Notes: a model not told the origin generated them from the letters alone. A DNA stretch of 64,000 nt from Rhizobium chutanense (GCF_002531935.1 NZ_NWSV01000001.1:1-64000), one strand, 5' to 3'. Positions 12,092 to 24,227 are shown, counted from the first letter of the stretch. A program made the numbers and translations.

Positions 12092-12387
12092 ATGCCTCTA
12101 CCACGACTGGCGCCGGAAATCGGAAACCCGACCCGGCATCACGAAAGCTCTGGGGCGGACCGCTTGGCGAAAGAGCCGGACTCCCAATTTCTGGAACCGC
12201 TCTAAAAGCCCAGGCCCTGAAGGCCCCAAGTTGCGGGGTCTCTTAGCGAGTTTGGCGGGGGGAGGCAAGCACACGATATAAAGCAATTGCCGAGCGCCTC
12301 CACGCTCGTCGCTCCTTGATACCCGCGCCCCTTGACTTATGCCCCCGATCGTCCGACTTCACATCTCACGAACGCAAGGAGTGGACG

Positions 12388-13134
12388 ATGACGGAAACCG
12401 CCAGAAGCACGATCGACCAGGGCGAAGTGGACCGCTTCTCGGCGATGGCGGCGGAATGGTGGAGCCCGACCGGCAAGTTCAAGCCGCTGCACAAATTCAA
12501 TCCCGTCCGCCTCGCCTATATCAGAGACAAGGCCTGCGAGAATTTCGGCCGTGATCCGAAAACCGCCCGCCCGCTCGAGGGGCTGCGCGTGCTCGATATC
12601 GGCTGCGGCGGCGGTCTGTTGTCCGAACCTGTCGCCCGCATGGGCGCCTCCGTCACCGGCGCCGATCCGTCCGAGAAGAATATCGGCATCGCCTCGACCC
12701 ATGCGAAGGCTACCGGCGTTTCGGTCGACTATCGCGCCGTCACCGCCGAGGAACTCGCCGAGGCCGGCGAGACCTTCGATATCGTCTTGAACATGGAAGT
12801 GGTCGAACATGTCGCCGACGTCGAGTTCTTCATGACGACCTGCGCAAAAATGGTCCGCCCCGGCGGCCTGATCTTCGTTGCCACCATCAATCGCACGATG
12901 AAGGCGGCAGCGCTTGCCATCTTCGCCGCCGAGAACATTCTGCGCTGGCTGCCGCGCGGCACCCACCAATATGAGAAGCTGGTGCGTCCGGAAGAGCTGG
13001 AAAAGCCGATGACGACGAGCGGCCTCGAGATCACCGACCGGACCGGCGTCTTCTTCAATCCGCTGTCGAACCAGTGGAACCTGTCCAAGGATATGGACGT
13101 GAACTATATGCTTCTGGCTAAGCGGCCTGCATAG
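12388..13134 (+). CDS. ubiG: Ubiquinone biosynthesis O-methyltransferase UbiG
   Basis: Performs the two O-methylations of the ubiquinone ring using SAM. The 248-residue protein has motif I LDIGCGGG at 69-76 followed by the acidic GADPSEKN strand end, and a C-terminal region rich in UbiG-type sequence ([17 protein letters not shown]). The start at 12388 is preceded by AAGGAG with good spacing; a longer frame back to 12316 lacks such a site. It is transcribed away from lysC. Confidence 0.95.
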   Translation: MTETARSTIDQGEVDRFSAMAAEWWSPTGKFKPLHKFNPVRLAYIRDKACENFGRDPKTARPLEGLRVLDIGCGGGLLSEPVARMGASVTGADPSEKNIGIASTHAKATGVSVDYRAVTAEELAEAGETFDIVLNMEVVEHVADVEFFMTTCAKMVRPGGLIFVATINRTMKAAALAIFAAENILRWLPRGTHQYEKLVRPEELEKPMTTSGLEITDRTGVFFNPLSNQWNLSKDMDVNYMLLAKRPA

Positions 13135-13155
13135 CTCTCGTCGGCAATAAGCCGG

Positions 13156-13734
13156 CTACACTTTCAGCATTTGAACGCGGGCAACCAGATCCTTTTGAGT
13201 TTCCGCGTTGCAAGCGGCAAGTTCCTTGACTCGATCGCGATCGATTGTCGTCTTCGCTCCGTCAGGTCCGTAGGGCTGCTTGAACGTAAAAGCGCCGGCG
13301 CTCGGCCCGTGATCGGCGAGATATTCGAGGCGTTCGACACCCTCCTGCCAATCCGGCCTGTGATGGTCAGACACCCACCACAGAACCAGCGGCGGCCATG
13401 TCTGTTTCACATTCCAGCTGCGTGCATGTTTGAGCGCCTCTGCATGCACACCATTATAGGTAAAGGCCATCAGACTCTCGATGTCGGCCCAGAGCGAAAG
13501 GGAGGAGGGTGCTGATGTAAAACCGCTGCCCTCGATGTAACGGGGAAAGACCTGAACGCCCCAGCTTCGGGCCCCGGGATAGCCGGCATAACCGGAGCGT
13601 CCGATAAAGCCGCAGGCACGGGCGGCGGCCTCGAAATTCAAGGGCTCGCGGAGAACGAAGCCTTCGACCGTTTCGCTTTCGGCAGGCGCGACGTGCAGGC
13701 CGAAATTGTAGAAGGCCAGACGCGCGGAAGGCAT
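13156..13734 (-). CDS. DUF3291 domain-containing protein
   Basis: Protein of 192 residues of unknown function matching the DUF3291 family: paired Trp-rich motifs (WNVKQTWPPLVLWW) and a DHHRPDW motif near the C terminus. No signal peptide or membrane segment is seen, so it is probably cytoplasmic. It is the last gene of a tight minus-strand run comF-grxC-nitrilase-DUF1178-DUF3291, lying 1 bp past the DUF1178 stop codon. Members of the family have been compared to monooxygenase-like ferredoxin folds, but no function can be assigned here. Confidence 0.8.
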   Translation of the reverse strand: MPSARLAFYNFGLHVAPAESETVEGFVLREPLNFEAAARACGFIGRSGYAGYPGARSWGVQVFPRYIEGSGFTSAPSSLSLWADIESLMAFTYNGVHAEALKHARSWNVKQTWPPLVLWWVSDHHRPDWQEGVERLEYLADHGPSAGAFTFKQPYGPDGAKTTIDRDRVKELAACNAETQKDLVARVQMLKV

Positions 13735-13735
13735 T

Positions 13736-14164
13736 TCAGTTCACATCCTCGGGCAGAACAGGAATGGCGGCAATCTCGATGCCCTCTTCCACAAGCGCCT
13801 GTGCCTCGTCGACCGTTGCCTGGCCGATGATGCCGCGGGCATCCGCCTCGCCGTAATGGATCTTGCGGGCTTCCTCGGGAAACTTGGCACCGACATCCTC
13901 GGAATTGGCCTTGACGGCAGCAACCGCCTCTTTGAGTTTTTGCAGGGCCTCCTGGCGCATGGCGTCCATCGCCAGCGTCTGCCTCTCGTCCTTCTTGCGC
14001 GCCGTCGACACCGAAGGCGCCATCAGCAGCTTGGAGACGGCAGCGGAATGGCAGACCGGGCAGGTGAGGAAACCGGTCGCGACCTGACGGTCGAAATCGG
14101 CGCTTTCAGAAAACCAGCCTTCGAATTCATGGGCATTGTCACAGGTGAGCGAATAGCGGATCAA
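13736..14164 (-). CDS. DUF1178 family protein
   Basis: Conserved alphaproteobacterial protein of 142 residues. C8 (TCDN) and the pair C35/C38 (CPVC) look like part of a zinc ribbon, followed by a charged helical C-terminal half. Function is unknown. Its start overlaps the stop of the upstream carbon-nitrogen hydrolase by 4 bp, so it is translationally coupled; this pairing with a nitrilase and a glutaredoxin is common in rhizobia and suggests a thiol-linked or repair role, which is inference. Confidence 0.85.
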   Translation of the reverse strand: MIRYSLTCDNAHEFEGWFSESADFDRQVATGFLTCPVCHSAAVSKLLMAPSVSTARKKDERQTLAMDAMRQEALQKLKEAVAAVKANSEDVGAKFPEEARKIHYGEADARGIIGQATVDEAQALVEEGIEIAAIPVLPEDVN

Positions 14165-15018
14165 GCGGCCACGCCTCCGGCGACTGCCCCGGCAATCTTC
14201 TCGATCGAAAATTCCCGGCCATTCCTGAGATTCGGGATCTTGTCATGCGCAACCTTGACCGCGGCAGGTTCGATCTCGGCGATGATGACCGCCTCGCCGG
14301 TCGCCCCGGCCGATGCCAGCACCGTGCCCCATGGATCGATGATCATCGAATGACCGAAGGTCTCCCGGCCGTCCTCGTGCCGGCCGGCCTGCGCGGCGGC
14401 AATGACGAAGACACCGTTCTCAATTGCGCGGGCTCTGAGCAGTATCTCCCAATGCGCCTCGCCGGTTTGTTTGGTGAAGGCGGCGGGAACCGTCATCACC
14501 TCGGCGCCGGCAATCGCCTGGGCGCGGAAGAGTGCCGGAAAGCGCACGTCGTAGCAGATCGCAAAGCCCATCTCGGCAAAGGGCAGCGACAGCACACGCG
14601 CCTCCGAGCCGGCGGTATAGGCTGCACTTTCGCGCCAGCTCTCGCCATTGTCGAGATCGACGTCGAACATATGGATCTTGTCGTAGCGATTGAGGATCCG
14701 GCCGTCGGGACCGAACAGGAAACCGCGATTGGCGATCTTGCCGTCGGCAAGGGCAATCGCCGTCGAGCCGACATGCATGTGGATGCCGAGGTCGGCGGCA
14801 AGCTCCGAGCCGGTCTTGACGATGATGTCATGCGCCTCGTCGGCAAGCACGGCGCGCGCCGCAGCGCGGTCGCGCTGCAGCATGCCGGTCATCTCGGGCG
14901 TCTGCACATAAGTGGCGCCCTCTGCGGCCGCCTCGCGCACCAGCCGCGCCATGGCGGCGGCGTTCTTCGCCGGATCGACCCCGGAACACATCTGGATGGC
15001 GGCGGCCTTGAAGCTCAT
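14161..15018 (-). CDS. Carbon-nitrogen hydrolase (Nit1/omega-amidase-like)
   Basis: Nitrilase-superfamily enzyme of 285 residues with the catalytic triad E42 (PEMTG), K114 (YDKIHMFD) and C155 (GFAICYDVRFP). The sequence is closest to the Nit1 branch. Known members of that branch hydrolyse deaminated glutathione, a side product of transaminases. Its neighbour is a glutaredoxin gene 10 bp upstream, which fits glutathione housekeeping (inference). The start at 15018 (MSFKAAAIQM) is chosen because the catalytic fold begins there; an upstream frame extension overlaps grxC. Confidence 0.9.
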   Translation of the reverse strand: MSFKAAAIQMCSGVDPAKNAAAMARLVREAAAEGATYVQTPEMTGMLQRDRAAARAVLADEAHDIIVKTGSELAADLGIHMHVGSTAIALADGKIANRGFLFGPDGRILNRYDKIHMFDVDLDNGESWRESAAYTAGSEARVLSLPFAEMGFAICYDVRFPALFRAQAIAGAEVMTVPAAFTKQTGEAHWEILLRARAIENGVFVIAAAQAGRHEDGRETFGHSMIIDPWGTVLASAGATGEAVIIAEIEPAAVKVAHDKIPNLRNGREFSIEKIAGAVAGGVAA

Positions 15019-15028
15019 CGGCTCTTCC

Positions 15029-15286
15029 TCAGATCGCCAGCATCGGATCGAGCTTGCCGGCCCGATCGAGCGCAAACAGATCGTCGCAACCGCCGACATG
15101 ATCGGCGCCGATGAAGATCTGCGGAAACGTGGTGCGCCCGTTCGACTTGCCGATCATCTCCTGGCGAAGATCCGGCGAGTAGGTGGCGTCGTGCTCGACA
15201 TAGTCGACGCCTTTTTCTTCGAGCAGGGACTTGGCGCGGCTGCAATAACCGCAAAACTGCCGTGTATAGATGGTGACGGGTACCAT
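15029..15286 (-). CDS. grxC: Glutaredoxin 3
   Basis: Small dithiol glutaredoxin of 85 residues that reduces disulfides with glutathione. Active site CGYC at 12-15 and the glutathione-binding TFPQIFI and GGCDDL motifs are present. The start at MVPVTIYTRQF is chosen over an upstream in-frame codon because it matches the family length. It lies between comF and the nitrilase in one operon. Confidence 0.95.
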   Translation of the reverse strand: MVPVTIYTRQFCGYCSRAKSLLEEKGVDYVEHDATYSPDLRQEMIGKSNGRTTFPQIFIGADHVGGCDDLFALDRAGKLDPMLAI

Positions 15287-15317
15287 GATCTCTCCAGACC
15301 GATGCCGGGTATTTCTG

Positions 15318-16094
15318 TCATATAGGCTCGGACAGAGCCCTTGCAAAGGTCAAAACCGTGATCTCGGCTGCCCCCGCCTTGCGCAGTGTCCGGCTTGCTG
15401 CGGCGACCGTCGCCCCTGTTGTATAGACGTCGTCGACGAGCACGATGCGCTTGCCGAAAATGTCGTTTTCGCGCCCCTTGGCAATCGCGAAAGCGCCCCT
15501 GACATTGTCCTCGCGCGCCTTCGCGCCAAGGCCGACCTGCTGGCTGGTGCGCTTGACGCGGACAAGCGTGGCGCCAAGCAGCGGCTTGCCCGAAAGCCCT
15601 GCCATATGGCGGGCAAGCTCGGCGGCCTGATTGAACTTGCGCGTCAGCATGCGGGTGCTGTGCAGCGGCACCGGGATCAGCGCATCGCAGCTTTCGACCG
15701 TCCCGTCGGAAGCACGCAGCATCCAGGCTGCCATCATCGGCGCCAGATCGGTGCGATCGCGATACTTCAGCCCGTGAACGAGATCGCGGACCGCATGGTC
15801 GTGGGTCGCAGCCGACCGCAAGCGGTCGAAGGGCGGCGGGTGGGCGATCGCCTCGGCACTGAGAATGCCGGCGCCGAGATCATGCGAGAAGGGGATACCG
15901 AGCACCTCGCAATAAGGTCGTTCGATGAAGCGGATGCCGGACCAGCATTTCGCACAGAGCCCGCGATGGCCGCCTGTGGAAATACCGCAGACCGAACAGG
16001 CCGGTGGATAGAAGAAATCGGCAAGTACCGAAAACGGCCGCAAGAGATGCGCCCGCAAGACCTTTGACGGACTTTCGAAATCGATCGGCCCCAT
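15318..16094 (-). CDS. ComF family protein (phosphoribosyltransferase-like)
   Basis: Protein of 258 residues with an N-terminal four-cysteine zinc site (C33, C36, C47, C50) and a phosphoribosyltransferase fold carrying the PRPP loop IVLVDDVYTTGAT at 217-229. In transformable bacteria ComF helps handle incoming single-stranded DNA; in rhizobia the role is not established. First gene of the comF-grxC-nitrilase-DUF1178-DUF3291 run. The divergent methyltransferase gene starts 77 bp away. Confidence 0.9.
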   Translation of the reverse strand: MGPIDFESPSKVLRAHLLRPFSVLADFFYPPACSVCGISTGGHRGLCAKCWSGIRFIERPYCEVLGIPFSHDLGAGILSAEAIAHPPPFDRLRSAATHDHAVRDLVHGLKYRDRTDLAPMMAAWMLRASDGTVESCDALIPVPLHSTRMLTRKFNQAAELARHMAGLSGKPLLGATLVRVKRTSQQVGLGAKAREDNVRGAFAIAKGRENDIFGKRIVLVDDVYTTGATVAAASRTLRKAGAAEITVLTFARALSEPI

Positions 16095-16171
16095 GCCGAC
16101 GAGGCTAGCGCATAATCTGGAAAAGGAAAATCGTCTTGCCGCTTAAACCGTGCGGGACTAAGGACATCGCC

Positions 16172-17056
16172 ATGGAAACGATTTTCGACAAGGCCCTGAT
16201 CGCCGCGCATCGCCATCGCGCGCTTGTCAACAGCGACCCGAAAGCCGCCTTCCTGCTCGATATCGCTGCTGAAGAACTGGCTGAGCGGCTTGCAGTCGTC
16301 GAGCGGACCTTCGAGACCGCCGTCGAACTGCATGGCGCGACGGGAGCTGCCGCCCGTGCCGCACTGGCGACGGGAAAGATCGCCACGATGATCCGCGTCG
16401 AGAGCGAGAGGGCCTATGCGATCCCGGGAGAGGCCCTGGTCGAGGCGCAGCTCGAGGACGTCCCGCTCGAACCGCAATCGGCCAATCTCATCCTTGCGCC
16501 TCTCTGCCTGCATCTGACCAACGATACGCCAGGCGTCTTCATCCAGATCCGCCGCGCTCTGAAGCCGGACGGCCTGTTCCTGGCTGCGATCCCCGGCGCC
16601 GGCACATTGCAGGAATTGCGCGACGTCCTGCTGGCCGCCGAGGCCGAACTGACCGGCGGCGCAAGCCCGCGCGTCATCCCCTTTGCCGATGTGCGCGATG
16701 TCGGCAGCCTCATGCAGCGCGCCGGCTTTGCACTGCCGGTGATCGATGCGGAAAACTATACGGTGCGTTATGATTCGCTCTTTCCGCTGATGCGGGATCT
16801 GAGAGCGATGGGCATGAGCAATCCGCTTGCAGCCCGCGGCCGGATGCCGCTGACGCGTGCCTTCTTCCTGCGCGCGGCTGAAATTTACGCCGAGCGTTAT
16901 GCCGATCCCGACGGACGCATCCGCGCGACCTTCTCGATCATCTATGTCTCGGGATGGGCGCCGCACGAGAGCCAGCAAAAGCCGCTGAAGCCGGGTTCGG
17001 CCAAGGCACGCCTTGCCGATGCGCTGAAGGTGGACGAGCACAAGCTCAGACAGTAG
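16172..17056 (+). CDS. Methyltransferase domain protein (BioC/NDUFAF5-like)
   Basis: Predicted SAM-dependent methyltransferase-fold protein of 294 residues. The post-motif region is clear (LEPQSANLILAPLCLHL, then LKPDGLFLAAIPG), but the glycine-rich SAM motif I is degenerate. This pattern matches the alphaproteobacterial homologues of mitochondrial NDUFAF5, which modifies a complex I subunit, and of BioC. Start at 16172 (METIFDK) has AAGGA upstream. The divergent neighbour is comF. Confidence 0.8.
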   Translation: METIFDKALIAAHRHRALVNSDPKAAFLLDIAAEELAERLAVVERTFETAVELHGATGAAARAALATGKIATMIRVESERAYAIPGEALVEAQLEDVPLEPQSANLILAPLCLHLTNDTPGVFIQIRRALKPDGLFLAAIPGAGTLQELRDVLLAAEAELTGGASPRVIPFADVRDVGSLMQRAGFALPVIDAENYTVRYDSLFPLMRDLRAMGMSNPLAARGRMPLTRAFFLRAAEIYAERYADPDGRIRATFSIIYVSGWAPHESQQKPLKPGSAKARLADALKVDEHKLRQ

Positions 17057-17070
17057 CGGCTGGCTGCTTC

Positions 17071-17238
17071 TCAATTCGCCGGCAGATTGTTGCCTATCGA
17101 GTTGAAAATCCCCTGCAGGCTGCCGGAGAAAATTCCAAGAGCGGAGACGATTGCGCCACCAACGAGGGCGGCGATGAGACCGTATTCGATCGCCGTCGCA
17201 CCTCTGTTATCTGCAAGACATGCTTTTAAAAGACGCAT
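17071..17238 (-). CDS. Flp family type IVb pilin
   Basis: Pilin precursor of 55 residues. A short positively charged leader ends at a prepilin peptidase site (RG before ATAIEYG), followed by a hydrophobic helix (IAALVGGAIVSALGIF). Such subunits build Flp/Tad pili used for attachment. The start at MRLLKACLADN gives a normal leader length. No tad/cpa assembly genes occur in this window, so this is an orphan subunit gene. Confidence 0.88.
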   Translation of the reverse strand: MRLLKACLADNRGATAIEYGLIAALVGGAIVSALGIFSGSLQGIFNSIGNNLPAN

Positions 17239-17307
17239 TACCCCAACCCTTAGCGCGAACTGACAGCAAACGACCATTCCACGACCATCGGGCGATGGCC
17301 AGCATTT

Positions 17308-17625
17308 TTAGCAACCGGCGCCTACACCGTAGCCTTGGACGACGCAGACCGAGCCGGGCGTATCCTGGAGGACGCTGCGACGGATCGTATAGCGCTTGCC
17401 GCTTTCGGTCTTCGGGATTGATCCAGTTGTCATCGTATCGAATTCAGCCGGTGCGCTGGCAAAGACGCTTTTCTTTGAGGAATCCGCAAGCATCGGCGTC
17501 AGGATGAGTGTCAGCGCCACCACCGCAGTGCCGAACAGCAGGGCGATATTGAGCGCACCCGTCCTGCGCGAGGCAGACGAAACCCGTTCCTTCTCCCGGA
17601 CAGCTTTCCAGAAATCATCGTCCAT
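17308..17625 (-). CDS. Hypothetical single-pass membrane protein
   Basis: Protein of 105 residues of unknown function. A charged N terminus is followed by one membrane segment (about 22-45, ALNIALLFGTAVVALTLIL) and a periplasmic tail ending in a Cys/Gly-rich segment (VCVVQGYGVGAGC) with two cysteines that could form a disulfide. The start at MDDDFWKAV is preferred to a frame extension to 17703. It lies between the orphan pilin gene and mutT on the same strand; a link to pili is only suggested by position. Confidence 0.65.
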   Translation of the reverse strand: MDDDFWKAVREKERVSSASRRTGALNIALLFGTAVVALTLILTPMLADSSKKSVFASAPAEFDTMTTGSIPKTESGKRYTIRRSVLQDTPGSVCVVQGYGVGAGC

Positions 17626-17805
17626 GACGTCAAGCCTTTTAATACACGCACGCCAGATGCTTGATTGAGGCCGATCTTTGGCAGAAGGTGTTAAACGATC
17701 CATTAATATCCACAGCCGAAAACGGCGTGGCGCGATAATAATCAGGTAACGCTAATGCATGTCGCCTCGAAGTGTACCGCGGTACCAAGGTCAACGAGAC
17801 CCGCT

Positions 17806-18219
17806 TTAAAGTAAATCCTGCAGCATCGGGATCAGCGGCTCATCGGCCGGCGGCATCGGGTAATCGCGTAGCGCCTGCGGACGCACCCATTTCAGCGCCT
17901 GGCCCTCCCGGCCCTGGGGAATGCCCTCGTAGCGCCGGCAGATATAGAGCGGCATCAATAGGTGGAAAGTCTCGTAAGAGTGGCTGGCAAAGGTCAGCGG
18001 CGCCAGGCAGGCGATCTTGGTATTTATGCCGAGCTCCTCCTCGAGTTCACGCACCAGCGTTTCCTCCGGCGTCTCGCCGGGCTCGACCTTGCCGCCGGGG
18101 AATTCCCACAATCCGGCCAGCGACTTTCCCTCGGGGCGCTGTGCCAAGAGGATACGCCCATCGGCATCGATCAAGGCACAGGCGGCGACCAGCAATATCT
18201 TCCGGCCTGCATCGCTCAT
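17806..18219 (-). CDS. mutT: Nudix hydrolase, MutT-like 8-oxo-dGTP diphosphatase
   Basis: Sanitises the nucleotide pool by hydrolysing oxidised dGTP. The 137-residue protein has a complete Nudix box at 43-65: G43, E49, R57-E58, E61-E62, G64. The C terminus (EGQALKWVRPQAL, then PPADEPLIPML) is typical of bacterial MutT. Start at 18219 (MSDAGRK). It overlaps the stop of the upstream GNAT gene by 4 bp and so belongs to the argJ-GNAT-mutT run. Confidence 0.93.
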   Translation of the reverse strand: MSDAGRKILLVAACALIDADGRILLAQRPEGKSLAGLWEFPGGKVEPGETPEETLVRELEEELGINTKIACLAPLTFASHSYETFHLLMPLYICRRYEGIPQGREGQALKWVRPQALRDYPMPPADEPLIPMLQDLL

Positions 18220-19022
18220 CGCGGCTCCCGCTGCCAATAGCAATAATGATAGGCGTCGCGAAAACCGAGGCGTTCGTAAAGGGCGATGGCCGGGCGATTG
18301 GACAGCTTCACCTGCAGCCAGGCCGAACGGGCGCTGCGCATGCGCGCCCAGCGCAGCGCCGAGGTCAGGATCTCGGTGCCAAGTCCCTCGCGCCGCCGCG
18401 TCTCAGAGACCGACAGCGACATGATGCCGGCGAGGTCGTTGTCCTGGACGCAGAGCACGGTCGCAAGCGGGCCATCCGCGGCATTCTCGATCATGAACAG
18501 GCCCGACGGCGGCTTGATCGCCGAAATGATTTCGGCAAGCGCCGGCTTCAAGCTCAGCGGCGCCCGTTCGACGGCGAGGTTGGCGTCGACGAAACGGCCG
18601 ACATCATGGGTCGGCAGGTGATCGAGCGTATCCGGCAGGTCGGCCTCGGAGAGGTCGCAGGTCATCACGACGGTTTCGTCGAACCGCGTCCAGTTCTGCG
18701 CGCTGAGAAGCTCGATCAGCACCGGCGAAGCAAGCGGCGTCTGGCGCACCACGGCGGCGCGACCATAGGCCTCGAACTTCCGGCTCGCCTTTTCCAGGCG
18801 GATTTCGACGTCGCGATGATCCGAAGGATCGAGCGGCACGATCGAATTCAGCCGGTTGGACGGATGGCCGGCCGTCAGCCGCACCTGCCAGCTGCCGTCA
18901 TATTGCACGGATGCCGCCGGCCAGGCACGAAAGCCGACGGCCTCCAGCCTGCGCACCAGCGGCAGATTCTGTGAAGAAATGGATGCCTGCGTCAATGACC
19001 GATCAGCTCCGATAGTCGCCAT
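18216..19022 (-). CDS. GNAT family N-acetyltransferase
   Basis: Predicted acetyltransferase of about 268 residues. The acetyl-CoA binding motif lies in the C-terminal half ([18 protein letters not shown]), followed by [13 protein letters not shown]. The N-terminal half is a second, degenerate GNAT-like lobe. The acceptor is unknown. Its start codon lies inside the end of argJ and its stop overlaps mutT, so it is co-transcribed; position next to argJ recalls N-acetylglutamate metabolism but that is not evidence for substrate. Confidence 0.82.
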   Translation of the reverse strand: MATIGADRSLTQASISSQNLPLVRRLEAVGFRAWPAASVQYDGSWQVRLTAGHPSNRLNSIVPLDPSDHRDVEIRLEKASRKFEAYGRAAVVRQTPLASPVLIELLSAQNWTRFDETVVMTCDLSEADLPDTLDHLPTHDVGRFVDANLAVERAPLSLKPALAEIISAIKPPSGLFMIENAADGPLATVLCVQDNDLAGIMSLSVSETRRREGLGTEILTSALRWARMRSARSAWLQVKLSNRPAIALYERLGFRDAYHYCYWQREPR

Positions 19023-20244
19023 TGATCGCAACATATTCCTTGGTGAGGTCGCAGGTCCAGACGGTTGCGGTGCCGGCGCCGAGGCCGATATCGACTTTGA
19101 CGGGGATATCCTGTGCCTTCATGACGTCAGAGGCGGCCTGCTCGGAATAATCCGGGTCGCGCTCGCCATTGACAGCGACCCTGACGTCGCCGAACCAGAT
19201 GGCGAGCCGGTCGCGGTCGGCCATCTCGCCCGATTTGCCGACGGCCATGACGATGCGGCCCCAATTGGCGTCTTCGCCGGCAGCCGCCGTCTTGACCAGT
19301 GGCGAATTGGCGATCGACAGTCCGATGCGCTTGGCGGCGGCATCGCTCTCAGCGCCCGTCACCGTAATTTCGAGCATCTTGGTCGCGCCCTCGCCGTCGC
19401 GCACCACCTGCAGCGACAGATCCTTCAGCACGTCGTTGAGGGCAGCGCGGAAGGCGGCAAGGCGCGGGTCGTCGGCGCGTTCGATGCGGGCCTGGCCGTC
19501 CTCGGCCGCAGCGCCCGTCGCAAACAGCATCAGCGTATCGGAGGTGGAGGTGTCGCTGTCGACCGTCATGGAGTTGAAGGTCGGGCCGACGCCGTCGGAC
19601 AGCAGCGCCTGCAGCGCAGCCGGCGCGATATCGGCATCGGTGACGACGAAGGAGAGCATCGTCGCCATGTCGGGCGCGATCATGCCGGCGCCTTTGGCGA
19701 TGCCGTTGATAGTGACCGCGACGCCGCCGATCTCGGCGCTGCGGGTCGAAACCTTCGGGTAGGTGTCGGTCGTCATGATTGCCTTGGCGGCCTCGAACCA
19801 GAAATCGCCGGTGGCTTCAGCCTGCATCTTGTCCAGGACGCCTGAGAATTTGGTGGCATCGAGCGGCTCGCCGATGACGCCGGTCGAGGCAAGGTAGACT
19901 TCGTTTTCGGCGCAGCCGACGGCAGCCGCAGCCGACTTCGCCGTCAGCGCGGTCGCCTGGCGGCCCTTCAGGCCGGTGAAGGCATTGGCATTGCCTGAGT
20001 TGACGACGACGGCGCGAGCGCTGCCGTGGGGAAGGTTCGCCCGGCAGAAATCGACCGGCGCCGACGGGCACTTGGAGCGGGTAAAAACGCCGGCGACGGC
20101 GGCCGGTCTGTCGAAGACCATCATCAGCACGTCGGTACGGTTCTTATACTTGATGCCGGCAGACGCCGTCGCCATACGCACGCCGCGCAGCGACGGCATC
20201 GAGACGAAGGATTTCGGAGCGAGCGGAGAGACGGAACCGGACAT
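19003..20244 (-). CDS. argJ: Bifunctional ornithine acetyltransferase / N-acetylglutamate synthase
   Basis: Arginine biosynthesis enzyme that transfers the acetyl group from N-acetylornithine to glutamate. The 413-residue precursor cleaves itself to alpha and beta chains before T195 in the motif [14 protein letters not shown]. Start [13 protein letters not shown] matches the family; an in-frame extension to 20316 is not needed. It is the first gene of argJ-GNAT-mutT and follows the parvulin gene, from which it is separated by a hairpin. argH lies at 46.6 kb. Confidence 0.96.
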   Translation of the reverse strand: MSGSVSPLAPKSFVSMPSLRGVRMATASAGIKYKNRTDVLMMVFDRPAAVAGVFTRSKCPSAPVDFCRANLPHGSARAVVVNSGNANAFTGLKGRQATALTAKSAAAAVGCAENEVYLASTGVIGEPLDATKFSGVLDKMQAEATGDFWFEAAKAIMTTDTYPKVSTRSAEIGGVAVTINGIAKGAGMIAPDMATMLSFVVTDADIAPAALQALLSDGVGPTFNSMTVDSDTSTSDTLMLFATGAAAEDGQARIERADDPRLAAFRAALNDVLKDLSLQVVRDGEGATKMLEITVTGAESDAAAKRIGLSIANSPLVKTAAAGEDANWGRIVMAVGKSGEMADRDRLAIWFGDVRVAVNGERDPDYSEQAASDVMKAQDIPVKVDIGLGAGTATVWTCDLTKEYVAINGDYRS

Positions 20245-20329
20245 GATGCGACACCTGCCAAAGAGCATTTCCAGGCGAATGGGAAACCGGCTCGCCCTCC
20301 GGAAATGCGACAACAACGATAATAGTGAA

Positions 20330-20350
20330 GGGCCCGGAAGAACCGGGCCC
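20330..20350 (-). terminator. Hairpin between the parvulin gene and argJ
   Basis: GGGCCCGG / CCGGGCCC arms around a 5-nt loop, 12 bp after the parvulin stop codon. The following T tract is weak, so it may slow rather than end transcription into argJ. Confidence 0.5.
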
Positions 20351-20361
20351 AGATGCGGATA

Positions 20362-21243
20362 TTACTGCTTCGGTGCCGGCGCGGCGGGCTCGCTGCCCGG
20401 CTCCGGCTGCTTGTTGGCCTGGTCGTAACCCTTGCGCAGCGTCTCGTCGGTGATCTCGATCTTGGCCGAGGCCTTCGCCTTGTTCAGAAGCTCAAGATAC
20501 TTGTCGCGCATGACGAGCTGACGAACCTGATCCTGCACCTGCTCGAAGGGCGGCGGCGGGGCGTCGCGCTTATCCTCGACCTTGATGACGTGATAGCCGA
20601 AATCGGTCTTGACGGGCGTCTTGGAATAGGTGCCCTTCTCGAGCGCGAAGGCTGCGTCCTCGAATTCCTTGACCATGCGGCCGCGCGAGAAATAGCCGAG
20701 ATCACCGCCTTCCGACTTGTTCGGATCGGTGGACTTTTCCTTGGCAAGTTCGGCGAAATCCTTGCCGGCGTCGAGCTGCTTGATGATGTCCTTGGCTTCG
20801 TCCTCGGTCTTGACGAGGATATGACGGGCGTGGACTTCTTCCTGTTTCGGCAGGGCAGCGACTTCCTTATCGTAGCGGGCCTTGACTTCTTCAGGTGTGA
20901 CGATGTCGACGACATGCTTCTTGAAGTAGGCATTGTGCAGCTCACGGTCGGTGAGATACTGCATGCGTTTCTTGAATTCGTCGGTCTGGTCGAGCTTCTC
21001 TGCGGCAGCGTCGGCGGCCAGCAGCTTCACGTCGATGGCTGCGGAAAGGGCTGCGACCTTCTTCTGGTCGTCGGGAAGCTGCGCCAGCTGCGGGTCGAGA
21101 TTGGCGACCGCGAGGTCGAGTTCCGACTGGTGAATTTCCAGATTGCCGACCTTGGCGATGACGGCGTCATCGGCATGGGCCGGGGCCTGGAGCGCAACAA
21201 AAGTTGCAAACGCCAGAACGGCAAGCTTGTTGGTGCTCAACAT
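20362..21243 (-). CDS. Periplasmic peptidyl-prolyl isomerase, parvulin type (PpiC/SurA-like)
   Basis: Predicted exported folding helper of 293 residues. A cleavable signal peptide (about 1-24, ending APAHA) is followed by an N-terminal helical chaperone region and one parvulin rotamase domain (about 130-225, with ARHILVKTEDEAK and DFGYHVIKVEDKR). The C terminus is Pro/Ala-rich. It is divergent from secA across 246 bp, so a protein exporter and a folding factor for exported proteins share one control region. Confidence 0.92.
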   Translation of the reverse strand: MLSTNKLAVLAFATFVALQAPAHADDAVIAKVGNLEIHQSELDLAVANLDPQLAQLPDDQKKVAALSAAIDVKLLAADAAAEKLDQTDEFKKRMQYLTDRELHNAYFKKHVVDIVTPEEVKARYDKEVAALPKQEEVHARHILVKTEDEAKDIIKQLDAGKDFAELAKEKSTDPNKSEGGDLGYFSRGRMVKEFEDAAFALEKGTYSKTPVKTDFGYHVIKVEDKRDAPPPPFEQVQDQVRQLVMRDKYLELLNKAKASAKIEITDETLRKGYDQANKQPEPGSEPAAPAPKQ

Positions 21244-21346
21244 GAAATACCCTTCAAAGTTACATCGCCGGCTTCAGCATCCTCTGAATCCAGCCCAAAA
21301 TAGCCATCAGCACCGGATTGTGGCCTTTCTGTATCCGCCAAATCCG

Positions 21347-21375
21347 TTGACATCATTCGACCCCCCTCTTATCTG
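21347..21375 (+). promoter_or_regulatory. Putative secA promoter
   Basis: TTGACA (21347-21352) and a weaker -10 TATCTG (21370-21375) are 17 bp apart, about 115 bp upstream of secA and in its direction. No other good pair was seen in this divergent gap. Confidence 0.5.
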
Positions 21376-21489
21376 TCACGCAACCTCGCGTCCAGAACAG
21401 TTTCCGGGCGTTTTAAGGCGCGCGCCTGATTTTCGGCTGGGCCGCGAACAAGAAACGCCGGGGATGAATATTGAGAAAGGGCCAGTCAT

Positions 21490-24207
<2,718 letters not shown>

Positions 24208-24227
24208 GGCAAGCCGCAAAGACTGTG

